Source of the DNA: an uncultured Actinomycetes bacterium
GTDB lineage: Bacteria > Actinomycetota > Actinomycetes > Nanopelagicales > Nanopelagicaceae
Direction of reading: 5' to 3'
NCBI GenBank assembly: GCA_903822425.1
Contig: CAIJOY010000014.1
Coordinates: forward strand, 1 to 64,000
Length of the DNA stretch: 64,000 nucleotides
Both the position numbers and the translations under genes were made by a program. Shown here piece after piece: positions 9,888-19,107 of this stretch. The notes under the pieces are model-generated. The model had not been told where the DNA came from. It saw only the letters and a program-made list of their open reading frames with translations, and ran no database searches. Numbering within the stretch: position 1 is the first letter of the stretch; the number at the start of each line of letters is the position of its first letter.

Positions 9888-11039
9888 CTAGGAAACCACG
9901 ACAGAAGGTTGACCAGATGCAACCCCTGCTGCTTCCATCTCATCTGCAAGGCGCATTGCCTCTTCGATAAGAGTTTCAACAATTTGTGACTCAGGTACAG
10001 TTTTAATAACTTGCCCCTTAACAAATATTTGACCTTTACCATTTCCCGAAGCCACGCCAAGATCGGCTTCTCGGGCTTCGCCAGGACCATTAACAACACA
10101 ACCCATGACAGCAACACGAAGTGGAACCGTCATGCCTTCCAAGCCAGCTTGGACTTTTTCAGCCAAAGTGTAAACATCAACTTGTGCACGACCACATGAT
10201 GGACAAGAAACAATTTCAAGTTTGCGCTGGCGCAAGTTTAAGGATTCAAGAATAGAAATTCCAACTTTGACTTCTTCAACCGGCGGCGCGGAAAGTGAAA
10301 CGCGAATGGTGTCACCAATTCCTTCTGCTAACAAAATTCCAAATGCAGTAGCTGACTTAATGGTTCCCTGAAAGAGTGGCCCGGCCTCAGTAACTCCTAG
10401 GTGCAACGGATAATCACATTGAGCAGCTAAAAGCCGATATGCACTGACCATAATCACTGGGTCGTGGTGTTTTACCGAAATTTTGATATCTCTAAATCCA
10501 TGCTCTTCGAATAATGAGCATTCCCATAAAGCTGATTCAACTAAAGCCTCTGGCGTTGCTTTTCCATATTTTGCTAATAACCGAGGATCAAGTGAGCCTG
10601 CATTTACGCCAATGCGAATCGGAATACCGGCATCGCCTGCAGCTTTGGCTACTTCCTTAACTTTGTCATCAAATTGCTTGATATTGCCTGGATTAACTCG
10701 CACTGCAGCACATCCAGCATCAATTGCTGCGAAAATATACTTCGGTTGAAAGTGAATGTCTGCGATAACAGGAATTTGTGATTTCTTTGCAATCTGGGCA
10801 AGAGCATCTGCATCATCTTGGCTAGGAACAGCAACTCGTACGATCTGACAACCAGAAGCAGTTAACTCTGCAATCTGTTGCAAAGTTGCGTTGACATCTG
10901 ATGTAAGAGTCGTGCACATTGATTGCACGCTCACTGGCGAGGATGAACCTACGCCGATTTTCCCCACCTGAAGTTGGCGAGTTTTGCGCCGTGGGGCCAA
11001 AGTAGGAGCAGGTGCTGCGGGCATTCCTAAATCGACCAT
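9888..11039 (-). CDS. ispG: 4-hydroxy-3-methylbut-2-enyl diphosphate synthase
   Basis: Seventh enzyme of the MEP isoprenoid pathway; it reduces methylerythritol cyclodiphosphate to HMBPP with a [4Fe-4S] cluster. The TIM-barrel domain begins around [15 protein letters not shown] (residues 31-45). Cluster cysteines are visible in SCPSCGRAQ near residue 278 and [10 protein letters not shown] near residue 313. Length 383 is normal. It is flanked by rseP and proS. Its presence shows the MEP pathway is expected in this organism, although dxr is not at its usual place upstream of rseP. Confidence 0.97.
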   Translation of the reverse strand: MVDLGMPAAPAPTLAPRRKTRQLQVGKIGVGSSSPVSVQSMCTTLTSDVNATLQQIAELTASGCQIVRVAVPSQDDADALAQIAKKSQIPVIADIHFQPKYIFAAIDAGCAAVRVNPGNIKQFDDKVKEVAKAAGDAGIPIRIGVNAGSLDPRLLAKYGKATPEALVESALWECSLFEEHGFRDIKISVKHHDPVIMVSAYRLLAAQCDYPLHLGVTEAGPLFQGTIKSATAFGILLAEGIGDTIRVSLSAPPVEEVKVGISILESLNLRQRKLEIVSCPSCGRAQVDVYTLAEKVQAGLEGMTVPLRVAVMGCVVNGPGEAREADLGVASGNGKGQIFVKGQVIKTVPESQIVETLIEEAMRLADEMEAAGVASGQPSVVVS

Positions 11040-11077
11040 GGAGTTATTCTGCCCTACTACTGCCTAACTCTCGCGCT

Positions 11078-12304
11078 CTAAAGGTTGAGATTAACGGGGT
11101 TAATCACATCTGCGACCAAGAGCAGCAGGGTCAATCCCGCTAACAGGACGAAGACGGCCATGGTAACCGGAGCCAAAACGCTGACATCGATCGCAGCAGG
11201 ACGCGGGCGACCACGTAAGCGAGCATAAAAAGCTCGAATCTCATCGGCAATTGCAACGGCCATGTGACCTCCATCAAGTGGCAATAATGGCAAGAGGTTG
11301 AATATGCCGACAAAAATGTTCAAGCTAGCGATGATCATGACGAAAGTGGCAATCCGCTCAGCTCCAGTTAACGATGAGCTATCAAGTGCTTGACCAGAAA
11401 CTCGTGCAACGCCAACAACTCCGACCAATCCTTCTGGGTCGCGAGTTTTGCCACCGACTGTTTGTGACCACAAGGCAGGGATTTTGCTGGGAAGTGCAAT
11501 TAAGGATTTCACGGAAGCAGCGCTGAAGCTTCGGGTTGTCGCAAGTGATTTATTCACGGCGGTGAGAGGATCACTACGAACTGTTGCAAGAGAATTAATA
11601 ACACCCAGGAAGCCAATTGTTTTCCCATCCAAGATCCGAGCTTGAGGGGTAATAGCAATCTCAAAATCAGGCGCAGCATTGGGATTGCTGACTTGAGCTT
11701 GTGTACCTACTCGATCAATTCCAAAGAGAAGGGACTTGCCCGCCGATGAGCGGATTATTTGAACGCTCTTAGCCCAATCTTTAATGGGCACGCCATTAAT
11801 AGAAACAATTTTATCTCCAGCTAAAAGCCCCGCCAATTTTGCAGGTGACGCTGGTGATGTCGCCGTACATTCCTGATTGCCCGATACAGGCGGCACGCAC
11901 GGACTTATTCTGGCAATAGTAGATGTCACTTGCGTCGTCCCGATTCCCATGAAGACAAGAAGCAAGAGGAGAAATCCCAAGACAAAATGCAAAAACGAAC
12001 CCGCACCGAGAACAATTAATTTACGAGCGCCACTGGCTTTGTAAAAAGCACGGTGTTCTTCTCCCTCATCCATCACATCAGTGGGAGTCATTCCATCAAT
12101 ACGGCAATACCCACCGGCGGGTATGGCTTTAAGTCCGTATTCGGTTTCTCCTCGAGTGATCGACCAGAGTTTTGTACCGAAACCTAAGAAAAATTCACTT
12201 ACTTTCATGCCAAATCGGCGGGCGGTGATGAAGTGGCCAAATTCGTGAACCATCACTGAAAACAGCAGAGCCACCACAAATGCCAGAATCCCTAAAAGCT
12301 GCAT
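11078..12304 (-). CDS. rseP: Site-2 protease family zinc metalloprotease (RseP/Rip1-like)
   Basis: Intramembrane protease of the S2P family that cleaves membrane-anchored anti-sigma factors and related substrates. The zinc motif HEFGH is at residues 19-23 in the first membrane segment. A PDZ domain occupies about 130-210, and the second metal-binding segment NLLPLLPLDGGH lies near residue 340, with a final hydrophobic segment at the C terminus. Length 408 fits actinobacterial Rip1. It is divergent from the gabT-like gene, with only 53 bases between the two starts, so the promoters must be very compact. Confidence 0.93.
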   Translation of the reverse strand: MQLLGILAFVVALLFSVMVHEFGHFITARRFGMKVSEFFLGFGTKLWSITRGETEYGLKAIPAGGYCRIDGMTPTDVMDEGEEHRAFYKASGARKLIVLGAGSFLHFVLGFLLLLLVFMGIGTTQVTSTIARISPCVPPVSGNQECTATSPASPAKLAGLLAGDKIVSINGVPIKDWAKSVQIIRSSAGKSLLFGIDRVGTQAQVSNPNAAPDFEIAITPQARILDGKTIGFLGVINSLATVRSDPLTAVNKSLATTRSFSAASVKSLIALPSKIPALWSQTVGGKTRDPEGLVGVVGVARVSGQALDSSSLTGAERIATFVMIIASLNIFVGIFNLLPLLPLDGGHMAVAIADEIRAFYARLRGRPRPAAIDVSVLAPVTMAVFVLLAGLTLLLLVADVINPVNLNL

Positions 12305-12357
12305 GAGCGTATCTTCTCAGGTTGCGCCGACAACCACCTACTTATAGGAGGGGTAAC

Positions 12358-13713
12358 ATGGACCACATGGACCACATGACTCGAATACCGCAGATTCGCA
12401 AACTCGTCACAGCAATTCCTGGGCCAAAATCTCAAGCAATTCTCAAGCGACGAAGTGAAGCAGTATCGGCCGGTCTTGGAATGGCCATTCCTATGGTGGT
12501 CGAGCGTGCAGGTGGTGGAATTTTGATCGATGTCGACGGGAATTCAATAATCGACATGGGCGCAGGAATTGCAGTAGTCAGTGTTGGAAATAGCGCAGAC
12601 AGAGTTGTTGCAAATGTGAAGCAGCAAGTTGAAGCATTCACACATACCTGCTTTATGGTCGCACCATATTTAGGTTACATCGAAGTTGCTGAAGCGCTTA
12701 ACCGTTTAACTCCAGGTACTCATAAGAAGAAATCAGTCCTGCTGAACACTGGTGCTGAAGCGCTAGAAAATGCGGTAAAGATTGCACGCAGCTACACCAA
12801 GCGCCAGGCAATTGTTGTGTTTGAACATGGCTATCACGGCCGCACCAACTTAACCATGGGTATGACAGCAAAAAACATGCCCTACAAAGAAAGCTTTGGT
12901 CCCTTTGCTCCAGAGATTTATCGCATGCCTATGGCTTATCCATTGCGATGGCCAGGTGGAGCCGATGCCTGTGCAGCGCAAGCTTTGGATCTGGTGATTC
13001 ACAAAATGGAAAAGGAGATTGGGGCAAAGAACATTGCCGCAATCGTCATCGAACCCATTCAAGGAGAAGGTGGCTTTATTGTTCCACCTCAAGGATTTCT
13101 TCCAGGGTTGTCAAAATTTGCAACAGAAAACGGTATCGTTTTCGTGGCTGATGAGGTTCAAACAGGTTTTGCTCGAACTGGAACGATGTTCGCATGTAAT
13201 GATGAAGGCGTAGTGCCAGATCTGATCACAACAGCTAAAGGTATTGCAGGTGGACTTCCACTTGCCGCCGTCACTGGTCGTGCTGAGATCATGGACTCGA
13301 TCCACTCAAGCGGTTTAGGTGGAACTTTCGGTGGCTCTCCTGTTGCTTGCGCTGCGGCGCTGGGTGCAATCGCAACTATCGAAGAAGATCAATTATGTGA
13401 TCGCGCACTCGCACTTGGAAAGATTATTTCATCTGCACTTCATGCAATGAAAGCAAAATACCCAGAAATTGCTGAAGTTCGTGGCCGTGGCGCTATGCAA
13501 GCCATCGAGTTTGTCATCCCCGGAACATTAGATCCTCACCCAACAGCGATCGGAAAAGTTGTGAAGTTCTGCCAAGATGAGGGCGTATTAGTTCTCACTG
13601 CTGGAACTTATTCCAACGTTATTCGCCTTTTACCACCACTAGTGATGCCCGAGAATTTGCTACGCGAAGCACTTGATGTGCTCGATCGTGCCATTGGTTC
13701 TTTAGCGGTCTAA
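12358..13713 (+). CDS. gabT: Class III aminotransferase, 4-aminobutyrate aminotransferase type
   Basis: Predicted PLP enzyme moving the amino group of GABA to 2-oxoglutarate, giving succinate semialdehyde. Visible are the PLP-binding NTGAEALENAVKIARSYT, the DEVQTGFARTG segment and the Schiff-base lysine in TAKGIAGGLP (Lys about 294). I start at the ATG at 12358, seven bases after a strong AGGAGG, rather than at the TTG at 12322. The first codons are a small repeat, ATGGACCAC twice and then ATG, giving three in-frame ATGs. The 3' end overlaps the convergent ureohydrolase gene by 12 bases. Context supports a role as the last step of polyamine breakdown. Related ornithine or other omega-aminotransferases cannot be excluded. 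Confidence 0.87.
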   Translation: MDHMDHMTRIPQIRKLVTAIPGPKSQAILKRRSEAVSAGLGMAIPMVVERAGGGILIDVDGNSIIDMGAGIAVVSVGNSADRVVANVKQQVEAFTHTCFMVAPYLGYIEVAEALNRLTPGTHKKKSVLLNTGAEALENAVKIARSYTKRQAIVVFEHGYHGRTNLTMGMTAKNMPYKESFGPFAPEIYRMPMAYPLRWPGGADACAAQALDLVIHKMEKEIGAKNIAAIVIEPIQGEGGFIVPPQGFLPGLSKFATENGIVFVADEVQTGFARTGTMFACNDEGVVPDLITTAKGIAGGLPLAAVTGRAEIMDSIHSSGLGGTFGGSPVACAAALGAIATIEEDQLCDRALALGKIISSALHAMKAKYPEIAEVRGRGAMQAIEFVIPGTLDPHPTAIGKVVKFCQDEGVLVLTAGTYSNVIRLLPPLVMPENLLREALDVLDRAIGSLAV

Positions 13714-14700
13714 TAGGTTCTGCACGGGTGAATACACTTCGCCCCGTTTCCGCTTTGCAATCGCGCTGATTGCTTCAAGTACAACTCTATTGGCCAAGAT
13801 TGCAGTGATATCTGCGCTGTCATAAGGCGGGGCTACTTCCACGATATCCATGCCTACAATCGGAAGTTCTAAACAAATTCGCCGAACAGCTTCAAGAAGT
13901 TCGCGGCTTGTCATTCCACCAGGTTCTGGAGTGCCAGTGCCTGGAGCCATCCCTGGATCAACAACATCAATATCTACCGATAGAAATACTCCATCACACT
14001 CATCGGTTAGGCGCGCAAAAGATTCATCCAATACCGTCTTCATACCGCGGTGATGAATTTCGGTCATCTCATACGAGCGCATTCCTTGATCGCGCATCCA
14101 ATCCAACGTTGCATCCCCTGGCCAATAACCACGCAGTCCCAACTGCAAGAATCGATCACCACGTACTGCGCCGGAGTCAATTAAACGTCGCATGGGTGTT
14201 CCGTGTCCTACCAACGCTCCGAATTGTGAATCACCAGTATCTGCATGGGCATCGAAGTGAATCATAGAAATCTTTCCCATGCCTCGGTGGTGTGCAATAC
14301 CTGCAACATCGGCCGAAGCAATTGAATGATCGCCACCTAAAACAATGGGAATAACACCAGCTCTCGAAAGTTTCTCGGTCGCTTGCGATAAAACTTCTAA
14401 GGATGCGACAAGATCCCCTCCTGGCATCATCAGATCACCTGCATCTAAAACTTTCATTTCTTTCAAACCATCTACACGAAGTGCAAGGTGTGGACGTTCG
14501 CCATCATGGGGCAAATAATCTCCACCGCGAATGGCTTGCGGGCCAAATTTTGCACCAGACCGATGTGAAGTCCCACTATCAATCGGTGCGCCAAGAATCA
14601 CGACATCGGCACCTTTATAACTGGAAGCATCGGCAATATCGCAGCGGGGAATTCCTAAAAAAGTGAAATCCGGACCATACATATTTCCGTGGTTTGCCAT
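13702..14700 (-). CDS. speB: Ureohydrolase, agmatinase-like
   Basis: Binuclear manganese hydrolase of the arginase/agmatinase family. Metal ligands are in GGDHS (122-126), HFDAHAD (148-154) and SVDIDVVDPGMAPGTGTPEP (241-260). The last motif favours agmatinase or guanidinobutyrase/guanidinopropionase over arginase. Agmatinase would release urea and putrescine from agmatine, feeding the neighbouring putrescine genes. No arginine decarboxylase is in the window, so agmatine would have to be imported or made elsewhere. Length 332 is slightly longer than enterobacterial SpeB. It is the last gene of the minus-strand run after the amine oxidoreductase. Exact substrate is uncertain. Confidence 0.82.
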   Translation of the reverse strand: MANHGNMYGPDFTFLGIPRCDIADASSYKGADVVILGAPIDSGTSHRSGAKFGPQAIRGGDYLPHDGERPHLALRVDGLKEMKVLDAGDLMMPGGDLVASLEVLSQATEKLSRAGVIPIVLGGDHSIASADVAGIAHHRGMGKISMIHFDAHADTGDSQFGALVGHGTPMRRLIDSGAVRGDRFLQLGLRGYWPGDATLDWMRDQGMRSYEMTEIHHRGMKTVLDESFARLTDECDGVFLSVDIDVVDPGMAPGTGTPEPGGMTSRELLEAVRRICLELPIVGMDIVEVAPPYDSADITAILANRVVLEAISAIAKRKRGEVYSPVQNLLDR

Positions 14701-14746
14701 GAACCGAGCCTAACGCAACAACCTTGAAGAATCGAAGTTAAGGCTT

Positions 14747-16159
14747 TTAGGAATCGAAACCCAAGCCAACTCGGTCCAATAACTTGAGCCAGAGGTTGCG
14801 GCGACCCTCGTGTTCATCAGCCCGGTTAATTGACCACTGAGTGATAAGGATAAATAAATATCTCAGTGGTTCAGGGGGGAATGGCAATGGTTTCTTGCGA
14901 ACCATTTTGAGTTGCGTTCGCTCTGTATCAAGGCCATCGAGCAAATCCAACATAGTGGCCGCACCAAAGCGAGTAGCTCCAACACCCAAACCCGTGTAGC
15001 CCATAACGTATGCAACTCTTCCGCTATGGGAGGTGCCCCAAAATGGCGCAAAGCGAGTGCAGGTATCAATCGCACCACCCCACCCATGAGTGAAAGAAAT
15101 TCCTTCTAGCTGCGGAAAAGTCTTCAGGAAGTTATCGGCAAGGGTGGCATAAGTATCTGCACTAAATTCATATTCTTGGCGAACCTTTCCACGAAAGTTG
15201 TAAATCGCTTCATATCCGCCCCAGAGGATGCAACCTTCTTGCGTTAAGCGGTAATAATGGAATTGGTTACCAGCATCTGAAATGCCTTCACGGTCTTTCC
15301 AACCAATACTTTCACGTTGAGCAGGAGTTAAAGGTTCAGTTACCAATTGATAGTCATAAACAGGAATCACGTACTTGCGAGCACTTCGAATCAGCGATTT
15401 GAAAACATTGGTGGCAAGTGCCACTTTCTTGGCTTTAATGGTTCCGTAGGAGCTATGGACGATGACCTCATCACCCATGTATTCGAGCCAATCTACTTTC
15501 GAGTTCTCATAGATTTTGACACCCAGTGAAAGGCAGGCTTTCTCTAATCCCCAGACTAATCGTGCTGGATCAACAAGAGCGGTGCCATCATGATCAAAGA
15601 GTGCACCTACATATTTTGGCGACTTAACGCGCGCTTGTATCTCCTGTTGGGTGAGAAATTCGACATTATCGCCATACAGATTACGAAGTGCCGCTTCTTC
15701 TTTCATGCCTTCTAGCTGCCAGGGTGCAACCGCAACTCGAAGCTCACCTGTACGTTCCCAGTTGCAGTTGATCTTGTAGCGCTTAATCGTCTCTTCAATT
15801 TGATCAAGATTTTCACGACCCAATCTCTCGATCGTTTCCATCTCGCCCTTAAATCTAGCGTAACCATTAACAAATCCATGAGTGAGTGAAGAGTTGCAAA
15901 AACCGCCGTTTCTACCAGATGCACCTGCTCCTGTTTCGCGTTGTTCGATGATCACAACTTCGCGTTCTGGATTTCGCTCTTTAGCCAAAAGTGCAGTCCA
16001 CAAACCTGTGTAACCAGCCCCGACAATACAAAGGTCAGTTGTGACATCCCCGATTAGGGCTGAGTGAGATTCTGGTTCGAGCGGATCTTCATCAAGCCAA
16101 TACAGAAGTGGCTGGAGATCTGCTAAATGGCGAAGCACAAGAGGGTCGATGGTGACCAT
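14747..16159 (-). CDS. FAD-dependent amine oxidoreductase (DAO family, PuuB-like)
   Basis: Flavoenzyme of the D-amino acid oxidase superfamily. The dinucleotide-binding motif is VGAGYTGLW (residues 46-54), followed by GAGASGRNGGF. The C-terminal HGWGGAIDTCTRFAPFWG and GYTGLGVGATRFGA fit the gamma-glutamylputrescine oxidase/PuuB-type subgroup. It probably oxidises an amine or a glutamylated polyamine. No gamma-glutamylputrescine synthetase (PuuA) gene is in the window, so the true substrate is open. It lies downstream of potC after a 133-base structured gap. No Shine-Dalgarno is evident before the ATG; a hairpin (CCGGCG/CGCCGG) ends only a few bases upstream. Confidence 0.82.
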   Translation of the reverse strand: MVTIDPLVLRHLADLQPLLYWLDEDPLEPESHSALIGDVTTDLCIVGAGYTGLWTALLAKERNPEREVVIIEQRETGAGASGRNGGFCNSSLTHGFVNGYARFKGEMETIERLGRENLDQIEETIKRYKINCNWERTGELRVAVAPWQLEGMKEEAALRNLYGDNVEFLTQQEIQARVKSPKYVGALFDHDGTALVDPARLVWGLEKACLSLGVKIYENSKVDWLEYMGDEVIVHSSYGTIKAKKVALATNVFKSLIRSARKYVIPVYDYQLVTEPLTPAQRESIGWKDREGISDAGNQFHYYRLTQEGCILWGGYEAIYNFRGKVRQEYEFSADTYATLADNFLKTFPQLEGISFTHGWGGAIDTCTRFAPFWGTSHSGRVAYVMGYTGLGVGATRFGAATMLDLLDGLDTERTQLKMVRKKPLPFPPEPLRYLFILITQWSINRADEHEGRRNLWLKLLDRVGLGFDS

Positions 16160-16292
16160 CGCGTAGCCGGCGTATCGCCGGACTCACCCCTTAACATCTA
16201 TGAATAGTTGGCCCGGGTCCTCCGGAGTCCTACCCCAAAGTGTTAAACCTTATCGATTTAATTTCGCACTTCAGTTAAGGAGAATATAGCCC
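16160..16292 (-). ncRNA. Unidentified structured RNA between potC and the amine oxidoreductase gene
   Basis: This 133-base gap is unusually GC-rich in its second half and holds two similar hairpin units on the minus strand. Unit 1 (about 16235-16209) is GGGGTAGGACTCCGG followed by a loop and CCGGG. Unit 2 (about 16191-16165) is GGGGTGAGTCCGG, closing as CCGGCG-ATA-CGCCGG. GGACTC of unit 1 could instead pair with GAGTCC of unit 2, so two alternative folds are possible. A small hairpin CTAT/ATAG lies between the units. I do not recognise it as a known riboswitch class. It could be an internal cis-regulatory element, a processing site or an attenuating structure in the pot operon. Confidence 0.4.
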
Positions 16293-17078
16293 TTAAACAC
16301 GATTCTTTCTACTCGACACGAACTGACCTACCAACACGATCGCCAAGGCGATCAAAAACATAGATGAGCCGATCACGTTAGCTTGCGCGGGAATCCCGCG
16401 TGCCGATGAAATATATACAAATTTTGGAAAAGTCGTCAAAGTTCCAGAATTGAAATTCGTGATGATGAAATCATCAAAAGATAGTGAGAAGGCCAAGAGT
16501 GCAGCACCAAAAATACCCGGCATAACTAAAGGCAGCGTTACCCGGCGAAAAGTTTCTACTTCGGTCGCATACAGATCCATTGCCGCTTCTTCTAATTTGG
16601 GATCCAAACTTGCGATGCGCGCTTTTACGGTCACAACCACAAAGGAAATACAGAACATCACATGCGCTATCACTGTTGGCCAAAACCCTGGGTTAATGCC
16701 CAAGTTGAGGAACATCGCCAGCAGCGATGCACCCAACACAATTTCAGGCGTAGCCATCGGTAGGAAAATTAATAAGTTCACAGTAGAGCGTCCGCGGAAG
16801 CGATGACGTCCTAAGGCAAATGCGATCATGGTGCCTAAAGCTGTTGCAATGAGTGTGGCTATGAAACCAATTTTAAGTGAATTTCCCAAAGCAGTACAGA
16901 CTTCTGGGGCACCGCAAGGATTTTGCCAATTTTTAAAAGTAAAACCGCGCCAAGTTAAATTGCTCTTGCCGGCATCGTTAAAGGAAAAAGCCATTGTGTA
17001 GGCGATTGGAATAAATAAGTAGACAAAAGCAAGAAATGCATAAATCTTGATTAAGTTCTTTGAAAGCCAGCGCTTCAT
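16293..17078 (-). CDS. potC: Polyamine ABC transporter permease, PotC-like
   Basis: Second inner-membrane permease of a spermidine/putrescine importer. The 261-residue protein has about six hydrophobic segments. Its binding-protein-dependent permease (EAA) loop, EEAAMDLYATEVETFRRVTLP, docks on the ATPase. The start overlaps the potB stop by four bases. The following gap (16160-16292) carries a structured region before the next gene. Confidence 0.93.
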   Translation of the reverse strand: MKRWLSKNLIKIYAFLAFVYLFIPIAYTMAFSFNDAGKSNLTWRGFTFKNWQNPCGAPEVCTALGNSLKIGFIATLIATALGTMIAFALGRHRFRGRSTVNLLIFLPMATPEIVLGASLLAMFLNLGINPGFWPTVIAHVMFCISFVVVTVKARIASLDPKLEEAAMDLYATEVETFRRVTLPLVMPGIFGAALLAFSLSFDDFIITNFNSGTLTTFPKFVYISSARGIPAQANVIGSSMFLIALAIVLVGQFVSSRKNRV

Positions 17079-17971
17079 ACGAGTTCATCCGTTCCAGCGC
17101 GACGGACATACGCCATGACCAGAATCAAGATTGCTGCCATCAACATAAAGGAAAGGGCAGCAGCCGTTGGGTAATCTACGATTTCAAAGAAGCGAGATTC
17201 GATAACATTTCCGATCATCTTTGTCTTTGGGTTACCCAGAAGAGTGGCATTGATGTAGTCACCTGCTGCTGGGATGAAAGTCAACAAAGTGCCGGCAACA
17301 ACGCCTGGAAGTGAAAGAGGAAAAGTAACTTTTCTGAAAGTTGTAAGGCCATTCGCGTAAAGATCTGAAGCAGCTTCAAGGGTGCGAGGATCAATGCGTT
17401 CAAGGCTGGCATAAAGCGGCAAAGTCATAAACGGCAAGAAGTTATAGGTCATACCGGTAACAACGGCGAAGGCGCTGGCAGTTAATCCGCTTTGTGGCCC
17501 AAGCACATGCAAAGTTCGCAAAACTGTTACGACGGGGCCTTCGTTGCCCAAGATCTGCTTCCATGCGATCGTGCGAAGAAGAAATGACGTGAAGAAAGGT
17601 GCAACAACAAGTACTAATAGCAAGTTCTTCCATTTACCTGACTTAAATGCGATGGCATATGCCAGAGGATACGAGATAGCTAATGCTAATAATGTTGCTA
17701 TGAGTGCATAGATAATCGAGCGCAAGAACTGCTCTCGAGAGGCGACAAAAGCATCAATGTAGTTAGCCAACCGGAATGTCTGAACATAAGTTCCCGTATC
17801 CGCACCTTCCGGGGCTGTCTGTGTACTTGTACTCGCCAAAGTAAATAAAGGGAAAATGAAAAACATCGCCAACCACGAGAGCCCCGGAATCAATAATAAG
17901 TACGGCGTGCTCGGACGTTTAATCCCCCGCACAGTACTGGAGCGTTTAGAAATTGCAGCGACGAATGCCAT
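17075..17971 (-). CDS. potB: Polyamine ABC transporter permease, PotB-like
   Basis: First inner-membrane permease of the polyamine importer, 298 residues with about six membrane segments. The EAA loop reads LEAASDLYANGLTTFRKVTFP, and the protein has the PotB-like long loop after the first segment (residues 45-75). The start shares a base with the potA stop. Forms the channel with PotC. Confidence 0.93.
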   Translation of the reverse strand: MAFVAAISKRSSTVRGIKRPSTPYLLLIPGLSWLAMFFIFPLFTLASTSTQTAPEGADTGTYVQTFRLANYIDAFVASREQFLRSIIYALIATLLALAISYPLAYAIAFKSGKWKNLLLVLVVAPFFTSFLLRTIAWKQILGNEGPVVTVLRTLHVLGPQSGLTASAFAVVTGMTYNFLPFMTLPLYASLERIDPRTLEAASDLYANGLTTFRKVTFPLSLPGVVAGTLLTFIPAAGDYINATLLGNPKTKMIGNVIESRFFEIVDYPTAAALSFMLMAAILILVMAYVRRAGTDELV

Positions 17972-19107
17972 TAGATCTCGTCTGGGTTTACAGACGTTCC
18001 AGCATCAACATCTGCTGTCCCATCTAATGCAAATGTAAATTCTGGCTTCCAAGACAGCGCAACGGTGTCACCCTTTTGCAAGTGTGAGGCTCCCCCATCA
18101 TTTTGTTCAAAGACAGATAGTTCTTGACCCCATGGCATTTGGATTTGGAATTGTGTGCTTACGCCAACAAATGAAATATCGGTGATAACTCCTCCACCCA
18201 AAGTATTTGCCTCTGGGTGTTCGATGGAAATCTTTTCTGGACGTATGCCAATTAAGACACTCTTATCTGAATTATCTTTAGCAAAATTGCGTGCAGAAGG
18301 AACCACGATTCGATTGCCATGGACTGAAACCTGCAAATCACTACCGCTTGCGCCCTCAACTTTGCCTTTGACTAAGTTGGACTGGCCCAAGAAATTGGCA
18401 ACAAAAACTGTGCGGGGTGATTCATACAGTTCCACTGGTGAGCCCATTTGCTCAATGCGGCCTTCGTTCATTACTGCAATCGTGTCGGCCATGGTCATGG
18501 CTTCTTCTTGATCGTGCGTCACATGTACGAAAGTCAGACCTACTTCGGTTTGGATCCATTTCAGTTCGATCTGCATCTGACGTCGCAACTTGAGATCAAG
18601 GGCTCCGAGTGGTTCATCTAATAACAATAATGCTGGGCGATTAACAATCGCACGCGCCACTGCTATGCGTTGTTGTTGACCACCAGAGAGTTGCACTGGT
18701 TTGCGCTCTGCTAAGTGACCAAGTTCTACAAGCGCCAATACTTTAGTTACGGCTTCCTTCACATCTTTTATACCGCGACGGCGCAAACCAAACGCTACGT
18801 TTTCAAAGATGCTCAAGTGAGGAAAGAGCGCGTAGTTTTGAAAGACGGTATTCACTGGGCGTGCATAAGGCTTTGCGTAAGTGATATCTGTATTGCCGAT
18901 AGATATTTTTCCAGACGTTGGTTCTTCTAAACCAGCAATCATGCGAAGAGTGGTGGTTTTTCCGCATCCCGAAGGACCTAGAAGTGCGAAAAAGGACCCT
19001 TCCGGTATGACAAGTGAGAGGTCATCGACAGCGCGAAAATCTCCAAATGCCTTTACTAAATTAGTAAGGTGAAGATCACCCTTTGTCGAGGCTGCTGCGT
19101 CGACCAC
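17971..19107 (-). CDS. potA: Polyamine ABC transporter ATP-binding protein
   Basis: Cytoplasmic ATPase that powers polyamine import. Walker A GPSGCGKT is at residues 44-51, the signature LSGGQQQ at 140-146 and Walker B LLLLDEP at 160-166. The C-terminal TOBE regulatory domain (after about 270, VLIGIRPEKISI) is typical of PotA. The start is GTG, overlapping the potD stop codon by one base (TAGTG). All motifs are intact. Confidence 0.95.
   Translation of the reverse strand: MVDAAASTKGDLHLTNLVKAFGDFRAVDDLSLVIPEGSFFALLGPSGCGKTTTLRMIAGLEEPTSGKISIGNTDITYAKPYARPVNTVFQNYALFPHLSIFENVAFGLRRRGIKDVKEAVTKVLALVELGHLAERKPVQLSGGQQQRIAVARAIVNRPALLLLDEPLGALDLKLRRQMQIELKWIQTEVGLTFVHVTHDQEEAMTMADTIAVMNEGRIEQMGSPVELYESPRTVFVANFLGQSNLVKGKVEGASGSDLQVSVHGNRIVVPSARNFAKDNSDKSVLIGIRPEKISIEHPEANTLGGGVITDISFVGVSTQFQIQMPWGQELSVFEQNDGGASHLQKGDTVALSWKPEFTFALDGTADVDAGTSVNPDEI

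Noticed and set aside
16160-16292. A tRNA gene in the GC-rich gap after potC
   Set aside because: No cloverleaf, T-loop (TTCRANTC) or 3' acceptor pairing could be laid out; the stems are short tandem hairpins.
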